Shown in pieces: positions 18,215 through 26,431 of a stretch of DNA of 64,000 bases (position 1 is the first letter of the stretch; each line of letters opens with the position of its first letter). The translations under genes were made by a program, and so were the position numbers. The notes beneath the pieces are model-generated. The model did no database searches. It had not been told where the DNA came from and worked only from the letters and a program-made list of their open reading frames with translations. Source of the DNA: Enterococcus canintestini (lineage in GTDB: Bacteria > Bacillota > Bacilli > Lactobacillales > Enterococcaceae); NCBI RefSeq assembly GCF_001885735.1, contig NZ_JXKG01000005.1, forward strand, positions 1-64,000, written 5' to 3'.

Positions 18215-20053
18215 ATGGCATTTTCTAAAACAACACGTACAAAAAGTATTGCAGCACTTAAAAACGAAGAAATGGATTTATTAATTATTGGCGGTGGGAT
18301 CACCGGTGCTGGGGTAGCGATTCAAGCTGCCGCAGCGGGCATGAAAACTGGCTTAATTGAAATGCAAGACTTTGCAGAAGGAACGTCTTCTCGTTCCACT
18401 AAATTAGTTCACGGTGGTATTCGCTACTTGAAAAACTTTGATGTCGAAGTAGTGGCAGATACAGTGACAGAGCGGGCTGTCGTCCAAAATATTGCGCCTC
18501 ATATCCCTAAACCAGATCCGATGTTGCTACCAATTTATAACGATGAAGGTCCAACGACTTTTAGTATGTTTTCAGTTAAAGTTGCAATGGATATTTACGA
18601 CCAATTAGCCCATGTCAAAGGCACGAAATATGAAAATTATACGTTAACACCAGAAGAAGTATTAAAACGTGAACCGTTTATTAAAAAAGAAGGGCTTCAA
18701 GGTGCCGGTGTTTATTTAGATTTTCGCAATAACGACGCCCGACTTGTGATTGAAAATATCAAACAAGCCGCCGCAGATGGTGGCCACATGGTCAGCAAAA
18801 TGAAAGCGGTCGGATTTATTTATAAAGACGATCAAATTGTCGGCGTTAAAGCGCGAGATCTTTTAACGGATGAAACAATTGAAATTAAGGCTAAATTAGT
18901 GATTAATACCAGTGGACCATGGGTGGATAAAGTGCGGAATATGAACTTTACTAAGCCGGTTGTTCCCAAAATGCGACCAACTAAAGGGGTACATTTAGTC
19001 GTAGATGCAAAAAAATTACCAGTACCGCAACCGACTTATTTTGATACAGCTTTAAATGACGGTCGCATGGTTTTTGCCATTCCGCGGGAAAATAAAACGT
19101 ATTTTGGGACAACTGATACCGACTACAAAGGTGATTACGTTGATCCTAAGGTAACCAAAGAAGATGTGGACTATTTACTAACGGTCATTAATCATCGTTA
19201 TCCAGAAGCAAAAATTACCATTGACGATATTGAAAGCAGTTGGGCAGGTTTACGACCACTATTAATCGGCAATGCCGGTTCAGATTACAACGGTGGTGAT
19301 AATGGCAACATTTCTACGAAAAGCTTCCACCAAGCCGTTGATGTCGTGACTGCCTATAAAAACGGGCAAGCAACCCGCGATGAAGTCGAAGATGTCTTGA
19401 ATAATCTTGAAAGTAGTCGCGCTGAAAAACGCCTTTCACCGTCAGCAGTTTCTCGAGGCAGTTCTTTAGAACAAGAGCAAGATGGCATGATTACATTATC
19501 TGGTGGGAAAATTACGGATTATCGTAAAATGGCCGCTGGCGCGATGACGATGATTCGCCAGTTACTAAAAGAAAATTATGATTTAACCTTTAAAGAAATA
19601 GATTCTAAAAACTATTCTGTTTCTGGTGGTGACTTTGATCCAACCAAATTAGAAGAAACTGTCGCAGAATATGCCAAAATTGGGGTAGCTGCTGGCCTGA
19701 CAGAAGCAGAAGCAACATATATCGCAGATTTTTATGGCACGAATGCAAGTAAAATCTTCCAATATGCCAAAGAAATGACAGCGTATCCAGGAATGACATT
19801 AGCAGAATCAGCGCGCTTGCGTTATGGCTTAGAAGAAGAAATGGTTTTAACGCCAGTTGATTATTTACTGCGTCGCACCAACCATATCTTATTTGAACGT
19901 GATAGCCTCGATGCGCTACGGCAACCTGTTCTTTTAGCAATGGCTCGTTACTTTAACTGGGACGAAGCCAAAAAAGAAGAAATGGCAGCCCAACTAGACG
20001 ATGCAATTAATGAATCTGATTTAGTTGCACTAAAAACAGGAGGGAAAAATTAA
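18215..20053 (+). CDS. glpO: Alpha-glycerophosphate oxidase
   Basis: FAD enzyme of 612 residues oxidising glycerol 3-phosphate to dihydroxyacetone phosphate with O2, releasing H2O2. LLIIGGGITGAGVAIQAAAAG is the dinucleotide-binding motif (quoted in two parts: LLIIGGGITGAG, VAIQAAAAG), and SSRSTKLVHGGIRYL is the typical GlpD/GlpO substrate region. The length of 612, with an insert relative to GlpD, fits the lactobacillales oxidase type. The frame opens with GTG at 18206, but the ATG at 18215 has TAGGAG 8 nt upstream. The stop overlaps the glpF start (TAATG). Confidence 0.95.
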   Translation: MAFSKTTRTKSIAALKNEEMDLLIIGGGITGAGVAIQAAAAGMKTGLIEMQDFAEGTSSRSTKLVHGGIRYLKNFDVEVVADTVTERAVVQNIAPHIPKPDPMLLPIYNDEGPTTFSMFSVKVAMDIYDQLAHVKGTKYENYTLTPEEVLKREPFIKKEGLQGAGVYLDFRNNDARLVIENIKQAAADGGHMVSKMKAVGFIYKDDQIVGVKARDLLTDETIEIKAKLVINTSGPWVDKVRNMNFTKPVVPKMRPTKGVHLVVDAKKLPVPQPTYFDTALNDGRMVFAIPRENKTYFGTTDTDYKGDYVDPKVTKEDVDYLLTVINHRYPEAKITIDDIESSWAGLRPLLIGNAGSDYNGGDNGNISTKSFHQAVDVVTAYKNGQATRDEVEDVLNNLESSRAEKRLSPSAVSRGSSLEQEQDGMITLSGGKITDYRKMAAGAMTMIRQLLKENYDLTFKEIDSKNYSVSGGDFDPTKLEETVAEYAKIGVAAGLTEAEATYIADFYGTNASKIFQYAKEMTAYPGMTLAESARLRYGLEEEMVLTPVDYLLRRTNHILFERDSLDALRQPVLLAMARYFNWDEAKKEEMAAQLDDAINESDLVALKTGGKN

Positions 20054-20769
20054 TGAGCGGTGAAATGACACAAATTATGGGTGAATTTATCGGGACAATG
20101 ATTTTAGTCTTACTTGGTGACGGGGTCTGTGCAGCGGTAAACTTAAATAAAAGTAAAGCGCAAGCTTCCGGCTGGATCGTAATTGCGATGGGTTGGGGAA
20201 TGGCCGTTATGATGGGGGCGTATATCTCGGGCTTTATGGGACCAGCACATTTGAATCCGGCAGTTAGTTTAGCAATGGCTTTGAATGGTTCACTTGCTTA
20301 TAGTTTAGTTGTACCATTTATTGTAGCGCAAATGGCCGGTGCTTTTGTCGGGGCTGCTTTAGTTTGGTTGGCTTATTTACCACATTGGCAAGCGACTAAA
20401 GACCAAGCTGCAATTTTAGGTACATTTGCCACAGGACCTGCAATTCGCAAATATCCAGCCAATTTACTAACAGAAATGATTGGTACTTTTGTCTTAGTTT
20501 TAGGTTTACTTGCTTTTACGCAAACGGAATTTGCTGCTGGAACAAATATTTTTGCAGTCGCAGGTTTAATCGTTGCTCTTGGGTTATCTTTAGGTGGTCC
20601 AACAGGTTATGCAATTAACCCCGCTCGTGATTTAGGGCCTCGTTTAGCTCATGCAATCTTACCAATCGCTAATAAGGGTACTTCTGATTGGCAATATGCT
20701 TGGGTTCCAGTTGTCGGTCCATTTCTTGGTGGGATTATCGCTTGGGGTGTCTTTCAATTAATGGTTTAG
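20053..20769 (+). CDS. glpF: Glycerol uptake facilitator (aquaglyceroporin)
   Basis: A 238-residue MIP channel with six membrane helices. The two pore motifs are NPAVS (in HLNPAVSLAMAL) and NPARD (in AINPARDLGPRLAH); the Asp after the second NPAR is typical of glycerol-conducting members. It supplies glycerol to GlpK and is coupled to glpO by a 1-nt stop-start overlap. Confidence 0.95.
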   Translation: MSGEMTQIMGEFIGTMILVLLGDGVCAAVNLNKSKAQASGWIVIAMGWGMAVMMGAYISGFMGPAHLNPAVSLAMALNGSLAYSLVVPFIVAQMAGAFVGAALVWLAYLPHWQATKDQAAILGTFATGPAIRKYPANLLTEMIGTFVLVLGLLAFTQTEFAAGTNIFAVAGLIVALGLSLGGPTGYAINPARDLGPRLAHAILPIANKGTSDWQYAWVPVVGPFLGGIIAWGVFQLMV

Positions 20770-20779
20770 TTTAATAGTA

Positions 20780-20819
20780 AAAAACATTCCTACTTGATGA
20801 AAGTAGGAATGTTTTTTTT
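20780..20819 (+). terminator. Rho-independent terminator of the glp operon
   Basis: AAAACATTCCTACTT pairs with AAGTAGGAATGTTTT around GATGA, then Ts. Confidence 0.92.
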
Positions 20820-20890
20820 GTGAATAAAAGAATTATATGATTTCATAAGAGTAAGGTCTGTTTGTTTTACTTTTACATGTTGCGCTTCAC

Positions 20891-21242
20891 GAACGAACTC
20901 TTGGCGACATTAAGTCGAAATTATAAGAAATTTGAGGAGCAATTTCGTAAAATTCCATCTTATTACTTGAGAGTTGGGCGAGTTCATTTCGCTTTTTATT
21001 AATCTAGCAAAATGAACGAACTCTCTACGGCAATAAGCCAAAATCGTAAGAAATTAAAGAGACAATTTATTCCGATTTCGTCTTATTGCTTGAGAGCTGG
21101 GCGAGTTCCTTTAGCTTTTTTTACTAATCTAGCACAGGCAGCAACTCTTCGGGAAAAATTCAAAAATTAGTTTCTGGTCAAGAGCACTAGAAAACGAATT
21201 TCTGAGATTTTTCCAAAGAGCTACCCACTGCCTTTAGCTTTT
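20891..21242. repeat. Tandem long-hairpin repeats between glpF and the DUF998 gene
   Basis: Two ~120-bp units (20891-21009 and 21014-21134) each begin GAACGAACTC and end TAATCTAGCA, with the inner shared segments CTTGAGAG(T/C)TGGGCGAGTTC. Each can fold through GAACTC/GAGTTC. A third hairpin at 21136-21232 pairs GGCAG...CTCTTCGGGAAAAATT with TTTTTCCAAAGAG...CTGCC; its right half recurs at 1495-1549. No coding frame is seen. Confidence 0.65.
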
Positions 21243-21262
21243 TGACCTAGGAGGGGTTTTTT

Positions 21263-21904
21263 TTGAAAATTTATCGAAAATATGGCTGGCTGCTTTTACT
21301 TTTATTTGTCCTCTGTGATGGTGGTATGCCTTATTTATTAGGGACGATGTGGGATGGTTTTAGTCAGACAAAACAGGTTGTTAGTGATTTAGGTAGTGTG
21401 ACAAGTCCGGTTAAAACCTATTTTGAACATGGCTCTATTATGACGGGAAGTTTATTATTAATTGCTTTACCACCGGTACAATATTATTTTTTTAATGCAG
21501 ATGAAATTTTCCAAGATAAGCGCAGAGAAATTAATTTATTGCTTTTTAGTATTACAGCTTTTGCGATTGGCGATTGTATTTTTACTGGTGTTTTTTCCAT
21601 TAACCATACCACTAGCGGTCTCACTTTAGACACGATTATTCATGGCTTAGGTTCTGGGGCTGGGATCTTGGGGATGCTTGTAGCACCGTGGCTAATGGCG
21701 CGTATTTTTGCCAAAGCAAAACCAAAGATTGCCCGAATATGTTGGTTCATTTTTTATGGCGCCCTTTTAACTTCTGGTGCAAATGGTTTGGCGCAACTTT
21801 TATCTTTTACTTATAAAGGCGTGGTACAGCGGATTTCCTTAGCTTTTTTATATTTACCTTTAATAGTCTTAGCATTTAGCATGCAGCAAAAAAAGAAAAA
21901 ATAG
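21263..21904 (+). CDS. DUF998 family membrane protein
   Basis: A 213-residue protein with about six hydrophobic helices. FVLCDGGMPYLLGTMWDG near the N-terminus and VSDLGSVTSPVKTYF are typical of DUF998 proteins, whose function is unknown. The start is TTG at 21263, 6 nt after AGGAGGGG. A Lys-rich C-terminus (QQKKKKK-like) probably faces the cytosol. It stands alone upstream of the adenine deaminase gene. Confidence 0.8.
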   Translation: MKIYRKYGWLLLLLFVLCDGGMPYLLGTMWDGFSQTKQVVSDLGSVTSPVKTYFEHGSIMTGSLLLIALPPVQYYFFNADEIFQDKRREINLLLFSITAFAIGDCIFTGVFSINHTTSGLTLDTIIHGLGSGAGILGMLVAPWLMARIFAKAKPKIARICWFIFYGALLTSGANGLAQLLSFTYKGVVQRISLAFLYLPLIVLAFSMQQKKKK

Positions 21905-21989
21905 ATGCCACAATCTTATTGATACGTGTTACAATTTAACACAAGATTTTGCAGTAGAGGAATGCTAGAAAACTTAAAGGAGCGAGTTT

Positions 21990-23726
21990 ATGCATAAAGA
22001 GGTGCTAAAACGACTAATTGAGACCGCTGCTGGCAGAAGACCAGCTGATCTTGTTTTAAAAAATGCGCAAGTCATCGATGTTTACCAAGCTGAAATTATT
22101 CGTGGCGATATTGCTTTAGTGGATGGTTTAATTGCAGGTGTAGGAGAATATGAAGGTCAAAAGAACGTTGATTTAAAAGGAAAATTTGTTGCACCAGGTT
22201 TTATTGATGCGCACATTCATGTCGAATCGGCTTATGTGACGCCAGAAGAATTTGGTCGACTTTTAGTTCCTCATGGCACCACAACAGTACTTGCTGATCC
22301 CCATGAAATTGTAAATGTGTTGGGGCTGACCGGCTTAAATTATATGATAGAAGCGGCAAAAGAAACAGCGTTAGATATTCGTTACACGATGCCTTCTTGT
22401 GTACCGGCTACAAATATGGAAAATTCCGGTGCTGTCGTGGCTGCAGAGGACATGTTGCCAGCATTTGAAAAGCAACAAGTAGCAGGACTGGCTGAATTTA
22501 TGAACTTTCCTGGTGTGATTGCAGCCGATGATGCTGTCTTAGATAAACTATTACTAGCAAAACAATACGGACTACAAATTGATGGTCATGCGCCAATGGT
22601 TGCTGGCAAAGCGCTCAATGCTTATGTAGCAGCCGGCATAAAAAATGACCATGAATGTTCGACTGTAGCAGAATTAAAAGCGCGGATTGCCCGTGGTATG
22701 TATGTTTTACTGCGAGAAGGTACTGTTACGCAAAATCTGCGAACCCTTTTAAAAGGTGTTACAGACAATAACTATCAACGTTGTGTATTAGTAGCGGATG
22801 ATTTACAAGCAAAAGATATTTTGACTAAGGGACATTTGGATAATAGTATTCGCATTTGTATTGAAGAAGGAATCGCCCCAATTCGTGCGATTCAAATGGC
22901 GACGATTAATGCGGCCCAATGTTGTCAGTTAACCGATCGTGGCGCGATTGCCCCAGGATTACGAGGGGATTTAGTAGTCTTCTCTGATTTAGCGGCACCA
23001 GAAATTGAAGCTACTTATATTGCCGGACAATTAGTTGCTAAGAAGAACGTTTATTTACCGGAAGTAAAACGAGTGGCAACAACCAAAGTACAATCCAGTG
23101 TCCATATTGATACCTTTGCTAAAGCCCAATTAAAACTAAAATTGACGAGTGATAAAGCGCGTGCCATTGAAGTCATTCCCCAAGAAGCATTGACAAATGA
23201 AGCCATCGTCACCATCAAAAGAGATGAAAATGATGAATTTATTTATGAACCAGAAAAAGATGTGGTCAAAATTGCCGTCGTAGAACGTCATCAAAATACA
23301 GGAAATGTTTTTGTCGGTCTTTTGAAAAATTACGGTTTGAAAAAAGGTGCAATTGGCATTTCCATTGCCCATGATTCCCACAATTTAATTGTGGCTGGGA
23401 CAAATGATGAGGATATGGCAGTGGCGCTAAAAGCATTAAAAGACCAAGAAGGTGGCGTCGTTTTAGTGGATGAAGGCCAAATTTTAGGCAGTATGGCGCT
23501 CCCGATTGCCGGTTTAATGAGTGAACTAACCGGTGAAGAAGTGGCCCAACAAGAAGAAGAACTAAACCACTTAGCTCACGAAAAATTAGGCATCTCAGCC
23601 AAAGTTGATCCAATTATGACTTTAAGTTTTATGTCTTTAGCGGTCATTCCGAATTTAAAAATTACCGATCTTGGTTTAGTTGATGTCACCAAGTTTGAAA
23701 TTGTGCCAGTTTCAGTTGCAGACTAA
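21990..23726 (+). CDS. ade: Adenine deaminase
   Basis: Cytosolic amidohydrolase of 578 residues converting adenine to hypoxanthine and ammonia for purine salvage. APGFIDAHIHVESAYVTPEE holds the metal His pair, ADPHEIVNVLG and DGHAPMVAGKALNAY more metal ligands, and ADDLQAKDI the catalytic Asp region. The C-terminal domain (DEGQILGSMALPIAGLMSEL) is specific to AdeC-type enzymes. The ATG follows AAAGGAGCGA. TACAAT at 21930-21935 may be the -10. I see no purine riboswitch in the 85-nt leader. Confidence 0.95.
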   Translation: MHKEVLKRLIETAAGRRPADLVLKNAQVIDVYQAEIIRGDIALVDGLIAGVGEYEGQKNVDLKGKFVAPGFIDAHIHVESAYVTPEEFGRLLVPHGTTTVLADPHEIVNVLGLTGLNYMIEAAKETALDIRYTMPSCVPATNMENSGAVVAAEDMLPAFEKQQVAGLAEFMNFPGVIAADDAVLDKLLLAKQYGLQIDGHAPMVAGKALNAYVAAGIKNDHECSTVAELKARIARGMYVLLREGTVTQNLRTLLKGVTDNNYQRCVLVADDLQAKDILTKGHLDNSIRICIEEGIAPIRAIQMATINAAQCCQLTDRGAIAPGLRGDLVVFSDLAAPEIEATYIAGQLVAKKNVYLPEVKRVATTKVQSSVHIDTFAKAQLKLKLTSDKARAIEVIPQEALTNEAIVTIKRDENDEFIYEPEKDVVKIAVVERHQNTGNVFVGLLKNYGLKKGAIGISIAHDSHNLIVAGTNDEDMAVALKALKDQEGGVVLVDEGQILGSMALPIAGLMSELTGEEVAQQEEELNHLAHEKLGISAKVDPIMTLSFMSLAVIPNLKITDLGLVDVTKFEIVPVSVAD

Positions 23727-24161
23727 TTATTTGCGGGTTTTAACTACGCTGAATAAAAGATTTACACTGAATGTAAAATTAGCAATATCGCAAAAAGGCA
23801 GGCAATAAAATGCGAAAGCAAAAAGTAAAAAGCTATTTAAGTCTTCAGCTTTTTTTATAGATAGTTGCGTATTCATCGTCTTATTATTCACGCTCAAGCC
23901 TTGGCTTAATTTAATCATCAGTTCTTACGGTTACTTGTAGTTTTTGAAGTTCCCATACTACTTGTTCATGTTTCCTTTCAACAAAAAAATAAAAACGTCT
24001 TTTTTCAGTCGATAACCGTAGAAATCACGGAAACTTACTGAAGAAAGACGTTTTTTGTTCTGTACTTCAATTGGTGATAATTTGGTTCTTGGATGGTAAT
24101 TGATCTTAGTCGTTTCACTTTTTTTACCAGCCCAGCGAAGTTAACAAGTTAAAAAAACTTC
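23727..24161. other. Intergenic region with two hairpins and tiny frames on the minus strand
   Basis: Two hairpins (23827-23857 and 23992-24056) bracket ~130 bp. On the minus strand an open frame without a start codon (about 24033 to 23922) reads ...KHEQVVWELQKLQVTVRTDD then stops. A 63-codon frame (23918-23730) follows but has no ribosome site. The arrangement recalls a small toxin/antisense-RNA cassette or its remnant, without proof. Confidence 0.35.
23992..24056. terminator. Bidirectional terminator-like hairpin
   Basis: AAAACGTCTTTTTTCAGT pairs with ACTGAAGAAAGACGTTTT; the loop holds a second small stem CCGT/ACGG. T-runs are on both sides, so it can end transcripts from ade and from the immunity gene. 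Confidence 0.7.
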
Positions 24162-24458
24162 TCAATACCCATATCGGATTTCCCCAAGAGCAAATAATTT
24201 TTTTAAATGCGCAGAGGCCTCAGAAGAGATTGTAATTTTATTTTTTGTCAGACAATTGGAAACTGAAACACTCATGCGGCTTAAAATATAAGGGACGGCG
24301 GTTACACCTTCGTTAATTTCTTGGGCATAATCAAAAAGTAATTGTCGTAGTTCATTTGTGCTGGTGTCAGCAGGAATTAAACCTAGAATTGTTGTAATCT
24401 CACTTAAGGCAATCTCAGCCCGTTCGCTACCGCCACTATACCATTTTACTTCTTTCAT
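24162..24458 (-). CDS. Enterocin A-type bacteriocin immunity protein
   Basis: A 98-residue cytosolic helical-bundle protein of the EntA_Immun family, which protects producers from class IIa pediocin-like bacteriocins by binding the mannose-PTS/bacteriocin complex. Family marks are KWYSGGSERAEIAL near the N-terminus, AVPYILSRMSVSVSN in the middle and the C-terminal IRYGY. A GGAAGTGAGAAG site precedes the ATG. No bacteriocin precursor, processing transporter or pheromone system is visible nearby, so this is an orphan immunity gene, possibly for defence against competitors. Confidence 0.88.
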   Translation of the reverse strand: MKEVKWYSGGSERAEIALSEITTILGLIPADTSTNELRQLLFDYAQEINEGVTAVPYILSRMSVSVSNCLTKNKITISSEASAHLKKLFALGEIRYGY

Positions 24459-24643
24459 CTTCTCACTTCCTTTTTTTTAGCATAAGCATTGCGACTTTTA
24501 TTTTCAATGACATTTGTTGTTTAAATGCTTTTGCCGGCTTTGTAATTGTTATTTTAAAAAAAGGAAAACAGTAGTATTAGTTTGCTATCAATGTTTTAAA
24601 TGAGCGAACAATCATTTGAATAAAATTTCATGTTATTTTTATA

Positions 24644-24672
24644 TTGACAGAAAGAAAAAGACTTGCTATTGT
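24644..24672 (+). promoter_or_regulatory. Promoter of adcA
   Basis: TTGACA (24644-24649), 17-bp spacer, TATTGT (24667-24672). Confidence 0.75.
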
Positions 24673-24681
24673 TGTTGAAGT

Positions 24682-24702
24682 AAATCGTAATAATTTCGTT
24701 TT
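24682..24702 (+). promoter_or_regulatory. Zur-box-like operator of adcA
   Basis: AAATCGTAATAATTTCG followed by TTTT resembles the Bacillus Zur box (AAATCGTAAT-n-ATTACGATTT) with two or three mismatches on the right arm. It lies at the expected start site, so Zn-dependent repression is likely. It does not match the streptococcal AdcR site. Confidence 0.65.
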
Positions 24703-24760
24703 GTTCGTTTTGAAATTTAATTTAGGATGCAATTTGTTTTAAGAAGAAGGGATAAGATTA

Positions 24761-26278
24761 ATGAAAAAATTTGGGATTGGTTTAGTGAGTCTAGTGGCTT
24801 TAGGTTTGTTGAGTGCTTGTAGTGCTAAGGCCCATTCGACTGAAAATAAAACAGATAAGCTAGAAATTGTCACCACTTTTTATCCAATGTATGATTTTAC
24901 CAAAAATATTGTGGGGGATGAGGCCAATGTTAAGTTGATGATTCCCGCCGGTTCTGAACCCCATGATTATGAGCCATCGGCAAAAGATATGGCGGCTGTT
25001 CATGATGCAGACGTTTTTGTTTATCACAATGAAAATATGGAAACGTGGGTACCAAAGGCTAAAAAGGGCTTTGCAAAAGATAAACCAAATGTGATAGAAG
25101 GCACGAAAAATATGATTCTTTTACCTGGGGGCGAAGAAGAACATGATCACGATCATGGTGAAGAAGGCCATCATCATGAATTAGATCCGCATACTTGGGT
25201 TTCACCTTATCGGGCTATTCAGGAAGTGACATCTATTAAAGAACAGTTACAAAAGCTTTATCCCAAAAAAGCAGACGTGTTTGAAAGTAATGCGGCTAAG
25301 TATTTAACGGCATTAAAAAAATTGGATCAAACTTATAGTGATAGTTTAAAAAACGCCAAACAAAAAAGTTTTGTGACCCAGCATGCTGCCTTTGGCTATT
25401 TAGCGCTAGATTATGGGTTAAAGCAAGTGGCAATTTCCGGTCTTTCCCCAGAACAGGAACCTTCAGCCAGTCGCTTAGGTGAATTGAAGGAATATGTGAA
25501 AGATAACGGTATCCAATATATTTATTTTGAAAAAAATGCCAATGACAAAATTGCTAAAACACTAGCAAATGAAGCAAAAGTTCAAATGGCTGTTTTAAAT
25601 CCATTAGAAAGTTTAACCAAAGAACAAATTGCCAATGGTGAAAGTTATCTTTCTGTCATGAAGGAAAACTTGCAGGCTTTGGAAAAAACAACAAATGTAG
25701 TCGGAAAAGAAGTCCAACCAGAAGCAGCTACAAAAGAAGAAAAAACAGTGGCGAACGGTTATTTTGCTGATAAGGCAGTTAAAGAGCGAAAATTAAGTGA
25801 CTTTGCTGGTGAATGGCAATCTGTCTATCCACTACTAACAAAAGGTGCGTTGGATCAAGTCTTTGATTACAAAGCCAAGCTAAATCAAGATATGTCAGCA
25901 GCCCAATACAAAGAATACTATACAACAGGTTACAAAACAGATGTTGAAAAAATTAATATTACCGCCAATACGATGGACTTTGTCGTCAACGGTGAGCATC
26001 ATAAATATGAATATGTCGCAAAAGGTTATCAGATTTTAACGTATGACAAAGGTAATCGTGGCGTGCGCTTTTTATTTGAAGCAAAAGGAGATGCTGGCCG
26101 TTTCCAATATGTGCAGTTTAGCGATCACAATATTGCACCGACTAAAACCGCGCATTTTCATATTTATTTTGGAGACGAAAGTCAGAATGCTTTACTAGAA
26201 GAAATGCACAACTGGCCGACTTATTATCCAACTAAATTATCAGGTCACGCCATTGCCCAAGAGATGATGGCCCATTAA
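24761..26278 (+). CDS. adcA: Zinc ABC transporter substrate-binding lipoprotein with ZinT domain
   Basis: Extracellular zinc-binding lipoprotein of 505 residues. The signal peptide ends at LLSAC (Cys20 lipobox). The cluster-A-I domain (~25-310) carries a His-rich loop EEEHDHDHGEEGHHHE and DPHTWVSP. The C-terminal ~180 residues (YFADKAVKERKLSDFAGEWQ ... TAHFHIYFGDE) are a ZinT/YodA zinc-capture domain, as in streptococcal AdcA. It hands zinc to an AdcB/AdcC permease, which is not encoded next to it. A Zur-like box overlaps its promoter. Confidence 0.94.
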   Translation: MKKFGIGLVSLVALGLLSACSAKAHSTENKTDKLEIVTTFYPMYDFTKNIVGDEANVKLMIPAGSEPHDYEPSAKDMAAVHDADVFVYHNENMETWVPKAKKGFAKDKPNVIEGTKNMILLPGGEEEHDHDHGEEGHHHELDPHTWVSPYRAIQEVTSIKEQLQKLYPKKADVFESNAAKYLTALKKLDQTYSDSLKNAKQKSFVTQHAAFGYLALDYGLKQVAISGLSPEQEPSASRLGELKEYVKDNGIQYIYFEKNANDKIAKTLANEAKVQMAVLNPLESLTKEQIANGESYLSVMKENLQALEKTTNVVGKEVQPEAATKEEKTVANGYFADKAVKERKLSDFAGEWQSVYPLLTKGALDQVFDYKAKLNQDMSAAQYKEYYTTGYKTDVEKINITANTMDFVVNGEHHKYEYVAKGYQILTYDKGNRGVRFLFEAKGDAGRFQYVQFSDHNIAPTKTAHFHIYFGDESQNALLEEMHNWPTYYPTKLSGHAIAQEMMAH

Positions 26279-26354
26279 AAAAAGTAGCTGTAACAAAAGT
26301 TGTGGCACAAAGAAATAAAGCGCATAATGTATTGAAGAATAGTATTTAGACGTT

Positions 26355-26393
26355 AAAAGAAGCTATGACAATTTTTGTCATAGCTTCTTTTTT
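26355..26393 (+). terminator. Rho-independent terminator of adcA
   Basis: AAAAGAAGCTATGACA pairs with TGTCATAGCTTCTTTT around a short AT loop, then Ts. Just upstream (26280-26320) GTAACAAAAGTTGTGGCACA recalls the long-hairpin repeat family. Confidence 0.9.
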
Positions 26394-26431
26394 ACGATTG
26401 GATAAACTTACCAGTGTCTGCTAACTCAAAA

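Noticed and set aside
21905-21989. Purine riboswitch upstream of adenine deaminase
   Set aside because: The leader is too short and shows none of the conserved purine aptamer loops.
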